From an uncultured Roseobacter sp. (lineage in GTDB: Bacteria; Pseudomonadota; Alphaproteobacteria; Rhodobacterales; Rhodobacteraceae): a DNA stretch of 64,000 bases. Shown one piece after another: positions 35,537 to 44,937 of this stretch. The notes beneath the pieces are model-generated. The model was given only the letters and a program-made list of their open reading frames with translations, made no database searches and was not told the origin of the DNA. A program made the translations under genes and the position numbers. Each line of letters starts with the position of its first letter. Position 1 is the first letter of the stretch. The stretch is taken from NCBI GenBank assembly GCA_947488305.1, contig CANKZM010000008.1:120684-184683 (forward strand), in the 5' to 3' direction.

Positions 35537-37129
35537 CTATTCAGGTTTGATGTAGTGTCGTACCAACGGGCCGGCTTCGTGACGATCAAGAGCGTTCAAT
35601 GCGTCCTGAAGTTCATGGTCAGACTGGGTCATTCTTTCATGCTGCGCCAAGTGCTCTGACCAACTCGGCAGGTGAAAGCTTTCGATCCAGAGATCGGGGG
35701 TTTCGACGCTCTGGCTGACGTCCCAACGTGTTGCGCCGTCCCGCAGTCGTTCTTTGGAAAATGCATGCAGCAGGGTCAGAAAGGCGTCGCGGTCGGTGGG
35801 ATCGATCTTGTATGTGACGATCACCATCGCAGCGCGGTCATCGCTTTGGGTGTCGCTTAACGCTGGGGCCTGCGGCCATGCAGAGGCCGGGGACAGATCC
35901 AGTGCTTCGCCTTGCCCGACTTCAAACCGTCGGGTGATCCAAATACCAAGACCCAGCCCCAAAGCCGCGGTTAACAGGGCAATTTGGATCGAGGCCAGTG
36001 TTGCGATCTGTCCCCAGATGACCGACCCAAGAGCCATTGACCCGAAGAACACCATCAGGAATACCGCAAGTCCACGCGCGCGGACCCAGTCCGGCAACGC
36101 TGTCTGTGCGGACACATTGAATGAGGTCAGCACCGCAATCCATGACAACCCACCCAAAAAAGTCGCCCCCATCAGGGCGGCAGGCGCAGATGACGCAACC
36201 ATGGCCAGCAGCGCGGCGATGGTCCCAAACGTACCCAACCGCACGGTTGTGTCGGCGTTGAACCGCTTGGACAAGGTGGGAAGTAGCAAAGCGCCAGTGA
36301 CCGCGCCTGCGCCGATCAATGCCATAAGCGCGCCGTAAAGTTCAGAGCCACCCCCTTCTGCGTTTCGTGCAATCAGAGGCAAGAGCGACCAATAGGCGGA
36401 TGCGAACAGAAAGAAGGCCATAGCGCGAATTGCTGTGGCCAGCATTGCGGGGTTGTGACGCACATGTCGTAGGCCGGTACCCATCTCGGAGAGCAGGCTG
36501 GCGTGGTGTCTGCGCGTAGGCGTTGTCGCAGGACGCCAGAGCAAAAGCGCGACGAGGATCACTACATGGCTTGCTGCGTTCAAGGCGAAAGGTGCGGCAA
36601 GACCGATGCTGGCGATCAGCACGCCCGCCAAGGCTGGGCCAATCGCACGACTGATGTTGATCCCCATGGAGTTGAGCGCAATCGCGGGTTTCAGCTTTTC
36701 GCGCGGCACGAGGCTGGGCACAATGGCTTGCCATGCCGGGGCCATGAAGGCCGCGCCGGTGCCGATGGCCAGCGTGAAAAGGATCAGAAGGGTTGGCGTC
36801 ATCCGTTCCTGCCAGACCAGCACTGCGAGGGTCGAGATCACGGCGGTCAGCATGATGTTGATCACGATCAGCATCCGCCGTTTGTCAAATCGATCCGCAA
36901 GGGCGCCGGCCAGCAGCGCAAAGAGAAACACCGGCAAAGTTGTCGAGGCCTGAACAAGCGTCACCACGGCAGGGCTCGGGCTGAGCGTTGTCATCAGCCA
37001 GCCCGCGCCGACCTCGTGCATCCATGTGCCGACATTTGATATCAGAGTGGCTGTCCATAGCAGCGCAAAAGCCCTGTTCCCAAAGGGTGAAAAAGCGCCG
37101 GAGGTGGCAGTCTTACCATTGGATGACAT
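35537..37129 (-). CDS. MFS exporter with C-terminal ABM-like domain (MFS_3/EntS-like)
   Basis: This is a 530-residue inner-membrane protein. Residues ~10-410 form a 12-helix MFS domain of the EntS-like group (FALLWTATLISNVGTWMHEVG near the start, ALADRFDKRRML after helix 2). Residues ~430-530 form a soluble dimeric-ferredoxin-like tail (MVIVTYKIDPTDRDAFLTLL), as often seen in this MFS subgroup. The ATG at 37129 overlaps the 3' end of the GNAT gene by 17 bases. It probably exports a toxic compound handled by this operon. Confidence 0.85.
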   Translation of the reverse strand: MSSNGKTATSGAFSPFGNRAFALLWTATLISNVGTWMHEVGAGWLMTTLSPSPAVVTLVQASTTLPVFLFALLAGALADRFDKRRMLIVINIMLTAVISTLAVLVWQERMTPTLLILFTLAIGTGAAFMAPAWQAIVPSLVPREKLKPAIALNSMGINISRAIGPALAGVLIASIGLAAPFALNAASHVVILVALLLWRPATTPTRRHHASLLSEMGTGLRHVRHNPAMLATAIRAMAFFLFASAYWSLLPLIARNAEGGGSELYGALMALIGAGAVTGALLLPTLSKRFNADTTVRLGTFGTIAALLAMVASSAPAALMGATFLGGLSWIAVLTSFNVSAQTALPDWVRARGLAVFLMVFFGSMALGSVIWGQIATLASIQIALLTAALGLGLGIWITRRFEVGQGEALDLSPASAWPQAPALSDTQSDDRAAMVIVTYKIDPTDRDAFLTLLHAFSKERLRDGATRWDVSQSVETPDLWIESFHLPSWSEHLAQHERMTQSDHELQDALNALDRHEAGPLVRHYIKPE

Positions 37130-37412
37130 CAGCCAGTTCCTCGCGGTGCTTTTGCACATGGGCGCGGACGAAGGGACAGAGGGGCACGATGCGTTGCCCT
37201 TTTTCGCGCGCATCAGCGATCAGCCGTTCCACCAGCGTCCGCGCGACACCAAGGCCGCGCATGCTGTCCGGTACGGCAGTATGATCGGCAATGATCAGCG
37301 TGGGCGAGACCTTTGAGGTGGTCAGGTCGCCTTCGCCTTCGATCCCGTCTTGTGTGGCCAGATAGCGGCCCTTGGTGTCCGTTTTGGAATATGTGATTTT
37401 CAAGTTGGCCAT
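37113..37412 (-). CDS. Small GNAT-family N-acetyltransferase
   Basis: This is a 99-residue protein of the compact YjdJ-like GNAT group (COG2388 type). The acetyl-CoA loop is SMRGLGVARTLVERLIADAR and the end is CPFVRAHVQKH. The start MANLKITYSKTD at 37412 comes 16 bases after the amidohydrolase stop. Its target is unknown. Confidence 0.82.
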   Translation of the reverse strand: MANLKITYSKTDTKGRYLATQDGIEGEGDLTTSKVSPTLIIADHTAVPDSMRGLGVARTLVERLIADAREKGQRIVPLCPFVRAHVQKHREELADVIQW

Positions 37413-37428
37413 CGAAGTTTCCTTTGTA

Positions 37429-39384
37429 TCAAACGGCGAAACAGGAACAGCCGAGCGCACCCCAGAATGCGCCCTTGTCTCGTACAGGGATGGGGTTCGC
37501 CCATGCGATGCCGTGATTATGCCCATGCATACCACAGCCCGACGCGCAGCCGTCATGGCAAGCGCGCATCTCCATCTTTGCCGGTTCCAGCGGTCCCTTG
37601 CGTTCGCCCGGACTAGCCAGCAAGGCGTTGACCGACCAGCCGGGGCTTGCTGGTGGGATCGGTGGGTTGTGATCGGCGAATTCGGCATCTGCATAAACGA
37701 TCTTGCCCGCTGTCACTGTCATGACCGAAGTGATTGAGCGGATGGCGGCATCAGGTACGATCATGAAATCGTCTGACAGAACCGCCAGATCGGCATACAT
37801 TCCGGGCATAAGCTTGCCTTTGATGTCTTGCTCGCCCGAAAACCAGGCAGAGCCGGTCGTCCAGATCGCCAGCGCCTCTTCGCGGGTCAACAGGTTTGCC
37901 TCGCCGTACAGCGTCATGCCGCCAACCGTCTTGCCGGTTGTAAGCCACGAGAGGGCCACCCAAGGGTCATAGCTGGCCACGCGTGTGGCGTCTGTGCCGC
38001 CGCCCACGGGCAAGCCGTTGCGCAGCATCTCACGCATTGGCGGTGTGGCTTCCGCAGCTTGGGCGCCATAGCGATCTACGAAGTATTCGCCCTGAAATGC
38101 CATGCGGTGCTGCGTGGCGATGCCACCGCCAAGCGCCTTTATCCGTTCGATGTTGCGTGGGCTGATGGTTTCGGCATGGTCAATGATAAAGCGGGTCTTG
38201 AATGGGGCGTTGCCATTCACCCGTTCGAACACGGTCAGGAAACGATCGATTGTCTCGTCATATGTCGCATGGATGCGGAAGGGCCACTCGTTGGTGGCCA
38301 AAAGCTCCACAATTTTTTCAAGTTCCGCCTCCATTACAGGGGCTGGGTCGGGCCGCGGTTCAAGGAAGTTCTCGAAGTCGGCCGCTGACCATGTCAGGTT
38401 CTCGCCCGCGCCATTCATGCGCAGCATCGCGTCGCCTGCACCTGGTTCGGTCATGCCGATCCAGCGTTCATAGTCCGACAACTCTGAACCAGCCGTCTGC
38501 GCAAAAAGATTATAGGCGACCCGCACAGTCATATCGCCGTCGTCATGCAGGCGTTGAATGACCTCATAATCATCCGGGAAATTCTGTCCACCGCCGCCCG
38601 CATCAATGACACTGGTGATCCCAAGCCTGTTCATCTCGCGCATATAGTGTCGGGTCGAGTTGATCTGATCCTCGACCGGCAGCTTGGGGCCCTGTGACAA
38701 TGTAGAATACAGAATCAATGCCGAAGGCTTTGCGATCAGCATGCCCGTGGGGTTGCCGCGCGCGTCGCGCTCGATCTCGCCGCCAGGAGGATTGGGCGTG
38801 TCACGGGTGATCCCCAGTGCATTCAACGCAGCGCGATTGAGCAAGGCACTGGAATAGAGATGCAAAATGAACACCGGGGTTTCTGGTGCGGCTGCGTTGA
38901 TCTCCTCCAGCGTTGGCATCCGGCGCTCGGCGAACTGAAATTCCGACCAGCCTCCCACCACGCGCACCCATTGCGGGGCGGGCGTGTTTGCGGCCTGACG
39001 GCGCAGCATGGCCAAAGCATCCGCAACAGACGGCACGTTTTCCCAGCGCAATTCCATATTGTAGTTCAGGCCGCCACGGATCAGATGCGTGTGGCTGTCA
39101 TTGAGGCCGGGAATGACCCGGCGCCCGTTCAGGTCAATGACCTGTGCGCCGCTTGTGTCGAGCGCCATGATATCCGCATCGCTTCCGACAGCAGCGATTT
39201 TCCCATCTTCAATTGCAATGGCTGTGGCGTCTGGCGTTGTGGAGTCGAGTGTCGTGATCTTGCCGTTGCGAAGAATGAGGTCGGGTGTAGTCATATTCTG
39301 GCTCCAGGCAGAGGACGGTCGAACGACGCTCAATGCTGTCATCGCCCCGAGACCGGCCAATACGTTACGACGGGGTGGTTTCAT
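37429..39384 (-). CDS. Exported YtcJ-type amidohydrolase with Cys/His-rich tail
   Basis: This is a 651-residue metal-dependent hydrolase of the amidohydrolase-3 (YtcJ) group. The N-terminus from the ATG at 39384 is a twin-arginine-like signal (MKPPRRNVLAGLGAMTALS), preceded by an AAAGGAGAG ribosome site. The metal motif NDSHTHL lies near residue 95 and later ligands are in IDHAETI. The last ~45 residues are unusual: CHDGCASGCGMHGHNHG followed by FWGALGCSCF, a Cys/His-rich tail that could bind metal. It lies in the middle of the mhq-like operon. The substrate is unknown. Confidence 0.85.
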   Translation of the reverse strand: MKPPRRNVLAGLGAMTALSVVRPSSAWSQNMTTPDLILRNGKITTLDSTTPDATAIAIEDGKIAAVGSDADIMALDTSGAQVIDLNGRRVIPGLNDSHTHLIRGGLNYNMELRWENVPSVADALAMLRRQAANTPAPQWVRVVGGWSEFQFAERRMPTLEEINAAAPETPVFILHLYSSALLNRAALNALGITRDTPNPPGGEIERDARGNPTGMLIAKPSALILYSTLSQGPKLPVEDQINSTRHYMREMNRLGITSVIDAGGGGQNFPDDYEVIQRLHDDGDMTVRVAYNLFAQTAGSELSDYERWIGMTEPGAGDAMLRMNGAGENLTWSAADFENFLEPRPDPAPVMEAELEKIVELLATNEWPFRIHATYDETIDRFLTVFERVNGNAPFKTRFIIDHAETISPRNIERIKALGGGIATQHRMAFQGEYFVDRYGAQAAEATPPMREMLRNGLPVGGGTDATRVASYDPWVALSWLTTGKTVGGMTLYGEANLLTREEALAIWTTGSAWFSGEQDIKGKLMPGMYADLAVLSDDFMIVPDAAIRSITSVMTVTAGKIVYADAEFADHNPPIPPASPGWSVNALLASPGERKGPLEPAKMEMRACHDGCASGCGMHGHNHGIAWANPIPVRDKGAFWGALGCSCFAV

Positions 39385-39446
39385 GCGGCTCTCTCCTTTG
39401 AAAACCCCATCACGGCTGTTGCGCGTGATGGGGCCATCTACGTGGT

Positions 39447-40136
39447 TCAAGTGGCAGGAACGGGATCCAGGCGACCACCTTCATGATGATCGCGCGTCGG
39501 CGCTTTGTGGACCATGGTATAGGCGTAATCGACGCCCATGCCGTAGGCTCCGGAATACTCTTGAACCAGTGCAATGACGGCGTCGTAGGTCTCTTTCCGG
39601 GCCCAATCGCGCTGCCATTCCAGTAGGACCTGTTGCCAGGTCACCGGGATCACACCGGCCTGCACCATGCGGTCCATCGCATATTTATGCGCGTCCTCGC
39701 TGGTGCCGCCTGAGGCGTCGGCGACCATGTAGATCTCGTAATCAGTGTCCGCCATGCAGGACAGCGCAAAGGTCAGGTTGCAAACCTCGGTCCACAAGCC
39801 TGAAACGACGATCTTTTTGCGCCCATCCGCAGCGCCCTTGGCCAGCGCATCGCGGACCTTCTGGTCGTCCCACGAGTTCATCGAACTCCGTTCAAGCAAT
39901 GGCGCGTCGGGAAAGACGTTCAGAAGTTCCGGGTAAGTATGGCCCGAGAATGCATCAGTTTCGACAGTTGTGATGGTCGTGGGGATGTTGAAAATCTTTC
40001 CCGCCTTTGCCAGACCGACAGTGTTGTTCTTGAGTGTCTGACGGTCGATGGATTGTACGCCGAATGCCATTTGTGGCTGGTGATCGATAAAGATCAGTTG
40101 GCTGTTGTGTGGGGTCAGGATGTCGAGTTTGGACAT
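39447..40136 (-). CDS. Isochorismatase-family hydrolase, YcaC-like
   Basis: This is a 229-residue cysteine hydrolase with Asp18 (LIFIDHQPQMAFG) and the catalytic Cys in VVSGLWTEVCNLTFAL. The ERSSMNSWDD block matches the YcaC-like branch, whose substrate is not established. The ATG at 40136 is preceded by AAAGGAGG. It belongs to the eight-gene operon starting at 42361, after a 145-base gap from the DoxX gene. Confidence 0.88.
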   Translation of the reverse strand: MSKLDILTPHNSQLIFIDHQPQMAFGVQSIDRQTLKNNTVGLAKAGKIFNIPTTITTVETDAFSGHTYPELLNVFPDAPLLERSSMNSWDDQKVRDALAKGAADGRKKIVVSGLWTEVCNLTFALSCMADTDYEIYMVADASGGTSEDAHKYAMDRMVQAGVIPVTWQQVLLEWQRDWARKETYDAVIALVQEYSGAYGMGVDYAYTMVHKAPTRDHHEGGRLDPVPAT

Positions 40137-40281
40137 TGCAATATCCTCCTTTTCTGGTGTTCGATGAGGCGTCAAATGACGAGTGAAGGAACGACCTGGG
40201 GGCCTGAATGCGATTTTCGTTCGCAGAGCTGGTCAAACCAGTTTCAGCGCCCGCCACTGTCTCCAACCGATTGAAACCGCG

Positions 40282-40746
40282 TCAGTATTTCCAACCGATC
40301 TTGCGATCCACGGAGAGCGGGCCGCCGCCCCTGATAAAGATCGCGACGGCAATCAAGCCCCAGAGCAACGGAAATTCATACCCGCCTTCAGTCCAGAAAA
40401 AGCCGTTGCCAAAATGCACACCAAAGGCGGCATAAGCCATGATTGCAACGATCACCGCCGCTGCGGGACGGGTCAACAGGCCAAGAGCCAGGAACAGACC
40501 GCCGAAGAATTCCGCCAATCCGACGGCACCGGCAAACAGGATCCCCGGTGACAGGCCAAGTGCTTCGTCAAAGAATTGCCCGGTTCCCTGAAGGCCATAG
40601 CCCCCGAACCAGCCAAACAGTTTTTGAGCACCGTGGGGCATCAAGATGAGCCCGGCAGAGGCACGCACCAGCGTCCAGGACAGCGTGTCTACACTGATTG
40701 CGGGGCCGGCGAATTGGCCTTTTTCGATTAAAGTTGCATTGGTCAT
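40282..40746 (-). CDS. DoxX-family membrane protein (MhqP-like)
   Basis: This is a 154-residue inner-membrane protein with four helices of the DoxX family. LVRASAGLILMPHGAQKLFG is the typical opening and GLAEFFGGLFLALGLLTRPAA the second helix pair. In Bacillus the quinone-stress operon mhqNOP couples a DoxX protein (MhqP) with an extradiol-type dioxygenase (MhqO), and an MhqD hydrolase is induced with them; all three types are adjacent here. A GGAAAGGAA ribosome site precedes the ATG. Confidence 0.88.
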   Translation of the reverse strand: MTNATLIEKGQFAGPAISVDTLSWTLVRASAGLILMPHGAQKLFGWFGGYGLQGTGQFFDEALGLSPGILFAGAVGLAEFFGGLFLALGLLTRPAAAVIVAIMAYAAFGVHFGNGFFWTEGGYEFPLLWGLIAVAIFIRGGGPLSVDRKIGWKY

Positions 40747-40806
40747 TTTGGTTTCCTTTCCAGGGACATTGCCGTTTGAGCTGGTTAGCCCTCATGCGTC
40801 ATTCTT

Positions 40807-41418
40807 TCACTCCGGGACCTGAAGAAGGTTTGACAAAGCCAAAATCTCTTCCTGTCTCATCTCGTGACCTCCGTCATGGACGTGGGTCGTCACCTCAGCA
40901 CCTTGGCTTGCGAACCAGTCGATCAGGCGCTGGCTGAGCGGCCAAGGACATATCGGATCGCGTTGCCCTGCGGTGATCAGGACCCGTTTGCCGACAAGGG
41001 CCGGAGCCGCCTCAGGCTCCCACGGGATCAGAGGATGCAGCAGCCCGATCCGGTGGAACAGTTCCGGGTGCGCCATCGCAACAGAGGCAAGGATGTTCGC
41101 CCCGTTCGAATAGCCGAAACCGTAGATCGGCGTCTCAGGGTGGCGGGCTTTGTGATCCGCCACGAAAGCGGCCATCGCTTCTGTCCGCTGGGCGAGGTCG
41201 TCCATGTCATAGACGCCTTCTCTCGTGCGCCGAAAGAAACGCGCCGCGCCCATTTCCGAAACATCGCCGCGGGGGGAGACAACCCCCGCTTTCGGCAGGA
41301 TTTGTTGCGCTAGATCAAAGAACTGCGTCTCGTCGCCGCCAGTGCCATGAAAGGCAAAGATCAGCGGTGCACCGGCCTCAACGGCCTTGGTGAGCGCATG
41401 GTAGGTTTCAACCAACAT
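40807..41418 (-). CDS. Alpha/beta hydrolase, MhqD-like carboxylesterase
   Basis: This is a 203-residue cytoplasmic serine hydrolase. The oxyanion loop is FAFHGTGGDE, the nucleophile elbow GFGYSNGAN (GxSxG), the acid in TAGQRDPICPW, and the His in HVHDGGHEM. This matches the phospholipase/carboxylesterase group that includes MhqD. The ATG at 41418 has GAGGAGA upstream and follows the dioxygenase stop by 10 bases. Confidence 0.88.
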   Translation of the reverse strand: MLVETYHALTKAVEAGAPLIFAFHGTGGDETQFFDLAQQILPKAGVVSPRGDVSEMGAARFFRRTREGVYDMDDLAQRTEAMAAFVADHKARHPETPIYGFGYSNGANILASVAMAHPELFHRIGLLHPLIPWEPEAAPALVGKRVLITAGQRDPICPWPLSQRLIDWFASQGAEVTTHVHDGGHEMRQEEILALSNLLQVPE

Positions 41419-41428
41419 CTCTATCTCC

Positions 41429-42361
41429 TCAGGCTGCAAGCGGTGGCAAGAGGCCTTCGATTTGGGTGCGGTGCGGCTCATAACGGCTGGGCAATTTCAG
41501 CGCCTCGCCCAGATGTGCCGTGTCTTCGTCGCGATCAAAGCCCGGTTCGTTGGTGGCTATTTCGAACAGCACACCCCCCGGCGTCCGGAAATAGATCGCC
41601 CAAAAATAGTCGCGGTCGATAACAGGCGTGACTTGATACCCGGTGTCCATCAGCGCACGACGGACCTCCAGCTGGGCTGCACGGTCTTCGACGGCGAATG
41701 CGATATGGTGGACAGAGCCCGCACCCTGTCCGGCAGTGTGAGCAGTTGGCAGTTCCTCAAGATCGATTGTGTCGGCTGCATTACCGCCCTCGATCCGGTA
41801 GCGGGTCACGCTGCCCTCGGTCTCATCCTTCTGGTAGCCCATGAAGCCCAGCAATTCGCCGGTTGCCGCCGCATCGCGCAGGCTGAAGCGCGCACCATGA
41901 AAGCCAAGCACACCCGCGTCCTCGGGGACGTCTGTTCCGGTCCAGGGCGTACGGCCTCGGACCTCGCTTTCTACGAGCGCAAAGCCGTCACCGTCGGGTC
42001 CGTCAAAGCCAAGGCGGTTTTCGCCTAGAAAGCTGCCCTCGGTCAGACCAGTCACGCCTTGTGCGACCAGGCGGTCTTTCCAAAAGCCCAATGCGCCCTT
42101 TGGTACGGCGAATTCTGTGATCCCGACCTCTCCTGTGCCGCGACGCCCACGGGGCATCTGACCAAATGGGAAGTAGGTCATGACCGAGCCGGGCGTTCCG
42201 ACCTCATCACCGTAGTAGAGATGATAGACCTCAGGTGCGTCAAAGTTCACGGTCTTCTTGACCCGGCGCAGGCCGAGGGTCTTGGTGAAGAACTGATTGT
42301 TTTCATTGGCATTGCCCGCCATCGATGTGACGTGGTGCAACCCTTGGATTTCCTTAATCAT
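41429..42361 (-). CDS. Ring-cleaving dioxygenase, MhqO-like (VOC fold)
   Basis: This is a 310-residue protein made of paired glyoxalase/VOC modules, annotated in relatives as MhqO, an extradiol-type dioxygenase linked to hydroquinone resistance. The start IKEIQGLHHVTSMAGNANEN is diagnostic; the second metal His lies in GSVHHIAFAVED and the Glu in GVLFEIATNEPGF. The ATG at 42361 follows AAGGA. It is the first gene of the operon, divergent from a LysR gene 114 bases away, and is expected to act on a dihydroxylated aromatic such as a hydroquinone. Confidence 0.9.
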   Translation of the reverse strand: MIKEIQGLHHVTSMAGNANENNQFFTKTLGLRRVKKTVNFDAPEVYHLYYGDEVGTPGSVMTYFPFGQMPRGRRGTGEVGITEFAVPKGALGFWKDRLVAQGVTGLTEGSFLGENRLGFDGPDGDGFALVESEVRGRTPWTGTDVPEDAGVLGFHGARFSLRDAAATGELLGFMGYQKDETEGSVTRYRIEGGNAADTIDLEELPTAHTAGQGAGSVHHIAFAVEDRAAQLEVRRALMDTGYQVTPVIDRDYFWAIYFRTPGGVLFEIATNEPGFDRDEDTAHLGEALKLPSRYEPHRTQIEGLLPPLAA

Positions 42362-42451
42362 CGCTTTGTCCTTCAAGTCTGAATTTTCAACTTGAGTGGA
42401 AGGTAGGGCATAGCGATGTTATAAATAATAGAAACGTTCTTGCATTTACTG

Positions 42452-42469
42452 TTATTAAAAATGTAATAA
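42452..42469. promoter_or_regulatory. Candidate LysR operator in the mhqO / LysR gap
   Basis: The 114-base divergent gap is AT-rich and contains TTATT (42452-42456) and AATAA (42465-42469) with an 8-base spacer, close to the LysR start. It is a weak dyad, offered because of its position. Confidence 0.3.
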
Positions 42470-42475
42470 TGAGAC

Positions 42476-43381
42476 ATGCAGGATATCAAACCAATCCGGG
42501 TTTTCTTGAAGGTCGTCGAGCAGAGCAGTTTTGCCGCGGCTGCACGTAGCCTCAAAATGACGCCCGCCTCTGTCACGCGCATCGTTGCCAAGCTGGAAGA
42601 AGACCTTGGTCAACAGTTGCTGGTGCGCACCACGCGTCAGGTGGCCTTGACCAGCGCAGGGGCCATCGTCGCCGCGCGCCTTGGCCCGGTTGTCGAAGAC
42701 TTCGATCAAGTGACCGCGGAAATCACCCGCGCTGTCTGGCCGGATCGCGGACGCCTCTCGATCAATGCACCGATGTCCCTCGGGCTGAGGTTGATGCCAT
42801 CCTTGATTGACAAGTTCCGTCTGGCCTATCCTAACATCTCACTTGATGTGACCCTGACCGACCGTTTGGTGGATATCGTCGAAGAAAACTGCGACCTCGC
42901 AATTCGGATTTCGGGACCACCCAAGGACAAGTCAACTATTTGGCGAAAGATATGCGAGGTGCCCCGCAAGATGATCGCAGCACCCAGCCTGTTCGAGCGT
43001 ATGCCGCGCCCCACCACACCTGATGATCTGGATCCGGCAGCGTGCATGTCATACTCTTCTTCGGGGCGTACGGAGGTCTGGAAACTTGAGAAGGCCGGGC
43101 TGAAACGAACGGTCTCGGCCGGATCCTCCATCGTCTCCAACAATGGAGATTTTTTGTATGCGATGGCACGTGCGGGAAATGGCATCACGATCCTGCCGGA
43201 CTTCATCGTGAACGAAGGAATTTCCAGCGGAGAGGTAGAAACCGTTCTGGCGGAATGGTCAGTTCCGGCGCTGTGGCTTACTCTGTTTTATCCTCCCTAT
43301 GAAGTCTTGCCTCCGCTTGTCGCGACCTTCACCGATTTCTTCGAGGCCCATCTTCGCGAGGTAGCCGAACTCAATTTCTAA
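42476..43381 (+). CDS. LysR-family regulator of the mhq-like operon
   Basis: This is a 301-residue regulator with an N-terminal winged helix (residues 1-62; SFAAAARSLKMTPASVTRIV) and an effector domain of the CrgA/AaeR-like group (FRLAYPNISLDVTLTDRLVD). It is divergent from the mhqO-like gene and probably controls that eight-gene operon in response to a quinone or phenolic. Known Bacillus mhq genes are controlled by MarR-type MhqR instead, so the regulator class differs. Confidence 0.88.
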   Translation: MQDIKPIRVFLKVVEQSSFAAAARSLKMTPASVTRIVAKLEEDLGQQLLVRTTRQVALTSAGAIVAARLGPVVEDFDQVTAEITRAVWPDRGRLSINAPMSLGLRLMPSLIDKFRLAYPNISLDVTLTDRLVDIVEENCDLAIRISGPPKDKSTIWRKICEVPRKMIAAPSLFERMPRPTTPDDLDPAACMSYSSSGRTEVWKLEKAGLKRTVSAGSSIVSNNGDFLYAMARAGNGITILPDFIVNEGISSGEVETVLAEWSVPALWLTLFYPPYEVLPPLVATFTDFFEAHLREVAELNF

Positions 43382-44077
43382 GAGCCAGGATAATGTTGAT
43401 ACCTAAGTTCCCCCTTTGACAGACAACTCTGTCCCGCTCGATTAAACGCACTGGATGTATGGTCTTAATCGGCATGCCGTCACAATTCCGCGACAGGATC
43501 GCGGCAAACGTTTGGCCATAACTGCTCTTGCTTCGAACAGTTGAATCCAAATTGTCGAATAGCAGTGGGACCAAGTCGAGCTTTCCTACGTTATCAATTT
43601 GAGTGGAATGACCCTAGAACAGCGAATATTCGCTATCTGCTCAAACGCCGTGGCCAGTCACTCTTTCCGAGACCCGCAAATGCCCGCTCAATCTTCGCTG
43701 CGTGGTGTATCATTGGCCGGTTTTCTCACCGCTAAGCAGTGATGACGTTTTTGCAAAAGCGGCGAATTTTTGTGCTGCGAGCGCGCGCAGCGAAAGACTG
43801 AGAGTTCGCCTATAGACTCTTCGCTGCCGTTGGGGCTAGTGCAGCATCTGCGTGGTAGCTGCCAAAAACGCCGATAAGGACGGTCAGTAGCCGACATCCA
43901 GCCCACGGTCTCGATGCTGCAGCCGCAGCCTGCTTTCCGAACGTTCGCTGCGGCTGCGCCAACGTTGGCATTCAAGTATATCTGTCTGCGAACTCGCCAA
44001 AATGGAGATTTGAAAGATGTCTGGACCTCCGTATTTGACCCTGGCTCTATACCGGGTTCGCGATTGAAACATACCGC
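43382..44077. other. Non-coding gap
   Basis: This is about 700 bases without a recognised gene on either strand. It contains repeat copy B (43912-43954). Short open frames here have no family resemblance that I can see. Confidence 0.5.
43912..43954 (+). repeat. Dispersed intergenic repeat, copy B
   Basis: This copy begins CGATGCTGCAGCCGCAGCCT at 43912 and continues through a CTTTCCGAACGTTCGCTGCG segment, matching the core of copies A, C, D and E with a few changes. Confidence 0.55.
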
Positions 44078-44830
44078 CTAGTTCGCAACAAGAGCCTCAA
44101 ATATCTGGACCGTCGCTTCGTCCATCGGGTAGTAAAGTTCGATCTTCAGATCGTCCAGAAGCAAGTCCTCGGGCGTTCCAAACTGTGAGATCGTAGCAAA
44201 CATCGACAACCGCTGTTCTCCCATTCTCAAGATTGTCGGTACGACAGGTTTCGATGTTGGCGCATATGCAGCGGCTGCGGTCGTCAGATATTTTATCGCT
44301 TCCGCGAACTCTGCAATGCCACCTTGTGCCACGCTTTCAGTGCGCAGGCGAAGGGCTGCATGATGGGCCACCTCGGGCCAGTTTTCAACGACTTCCGGCA
44401 GCGCCCCGAGCGTCATCAAATCCAAGAGACTGCCTCCAACCCCGACACCAAATGGCGCGAACAGCGCGACTGCTGCCGAGTTCGCCTGGCGGATGGTCCA
44501 GAGGCGATCAACGGCCAAACCCGGGTAGGGCATGTGACGTTCCAACTGGCGTGAAACGGCGCGCCGGATCGGTGCCATCGCCTCATCATTCCAGTCCCGC
44601 GCAGCGTACCTGACGGCAAAACCGGCATGGGTCAGCATTTGGTTGCGCGCGTCCAGCGGCAGCTCCAGCGCTTCGCCCAACCGTACCACCATCTCTCGGC
44701 TTGGTCGTGCGCGCCCGGTTTCCAAGAACGACAAATGCCGCGCGGAAATCTCAGCCTGCATCGCGAGATCAAGCTGGCTGTAGCGACGGGTTGCGCGCCA
44801 AGTTTTCAGTGTAGTTGAGAATTCGTTCAT
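44078..44830 (-). CDS. XRE-family regulator with MmyB-like ligand domain
   Basis: This is a 250-residue DNA-binding protein. The helix-turn-helix spans residues ~5-60 (RRYSQLDLAMQAEISARHLS, then FLETGRARPSREMVVRLGEAL). The rest has the MmyB-like pattern (WTIRQANSAAVALFAPFG) that binds small hydrophobic ligands in relatives. The ATG at 44830 is preceded by AAGAAAGG. It is divergent from two small membrane-protein genes and probably controls them. Confidence 0.87.
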   Translation of the reverse strand: MNEFSTTLKTWRATRRYSQLDLAMQAEISARHLSFLETGRARPSREMVVRLGEALELPLDARNQMLTHAGFAVRYAARDWNDEAMAPIRRAVSRQLERHMPYPGLAVDRLWTIRQANSAAVALFAPFGVGVGGSLLDLMTLGALPEVVENWPEVAHHAALRLRTESVAQGGIAEFAEAIKYLTTAAAAYAPTSKPVVPTILRMGEQRLSMFATISQFGTPEDLLLDDLKIELYYPMDEATVQIFEALVAN

Positions 44831-44937
44831 GGCCTTTCTTAGCGCAAACATATCTGCTGTGCACTTACCTCCAAGGTAATTGCGAGTTTGTTGTTAACTT
44901 CGTTAGGACGACCTTGTCTTTTCGAGGAGGGGCCGGC

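Noticed and set aside
43371..43574. A 67-codon minus-strand frame after the LysR gene
   Set aside because: It overlaps the LysR end and shows no motif or ribosome site.
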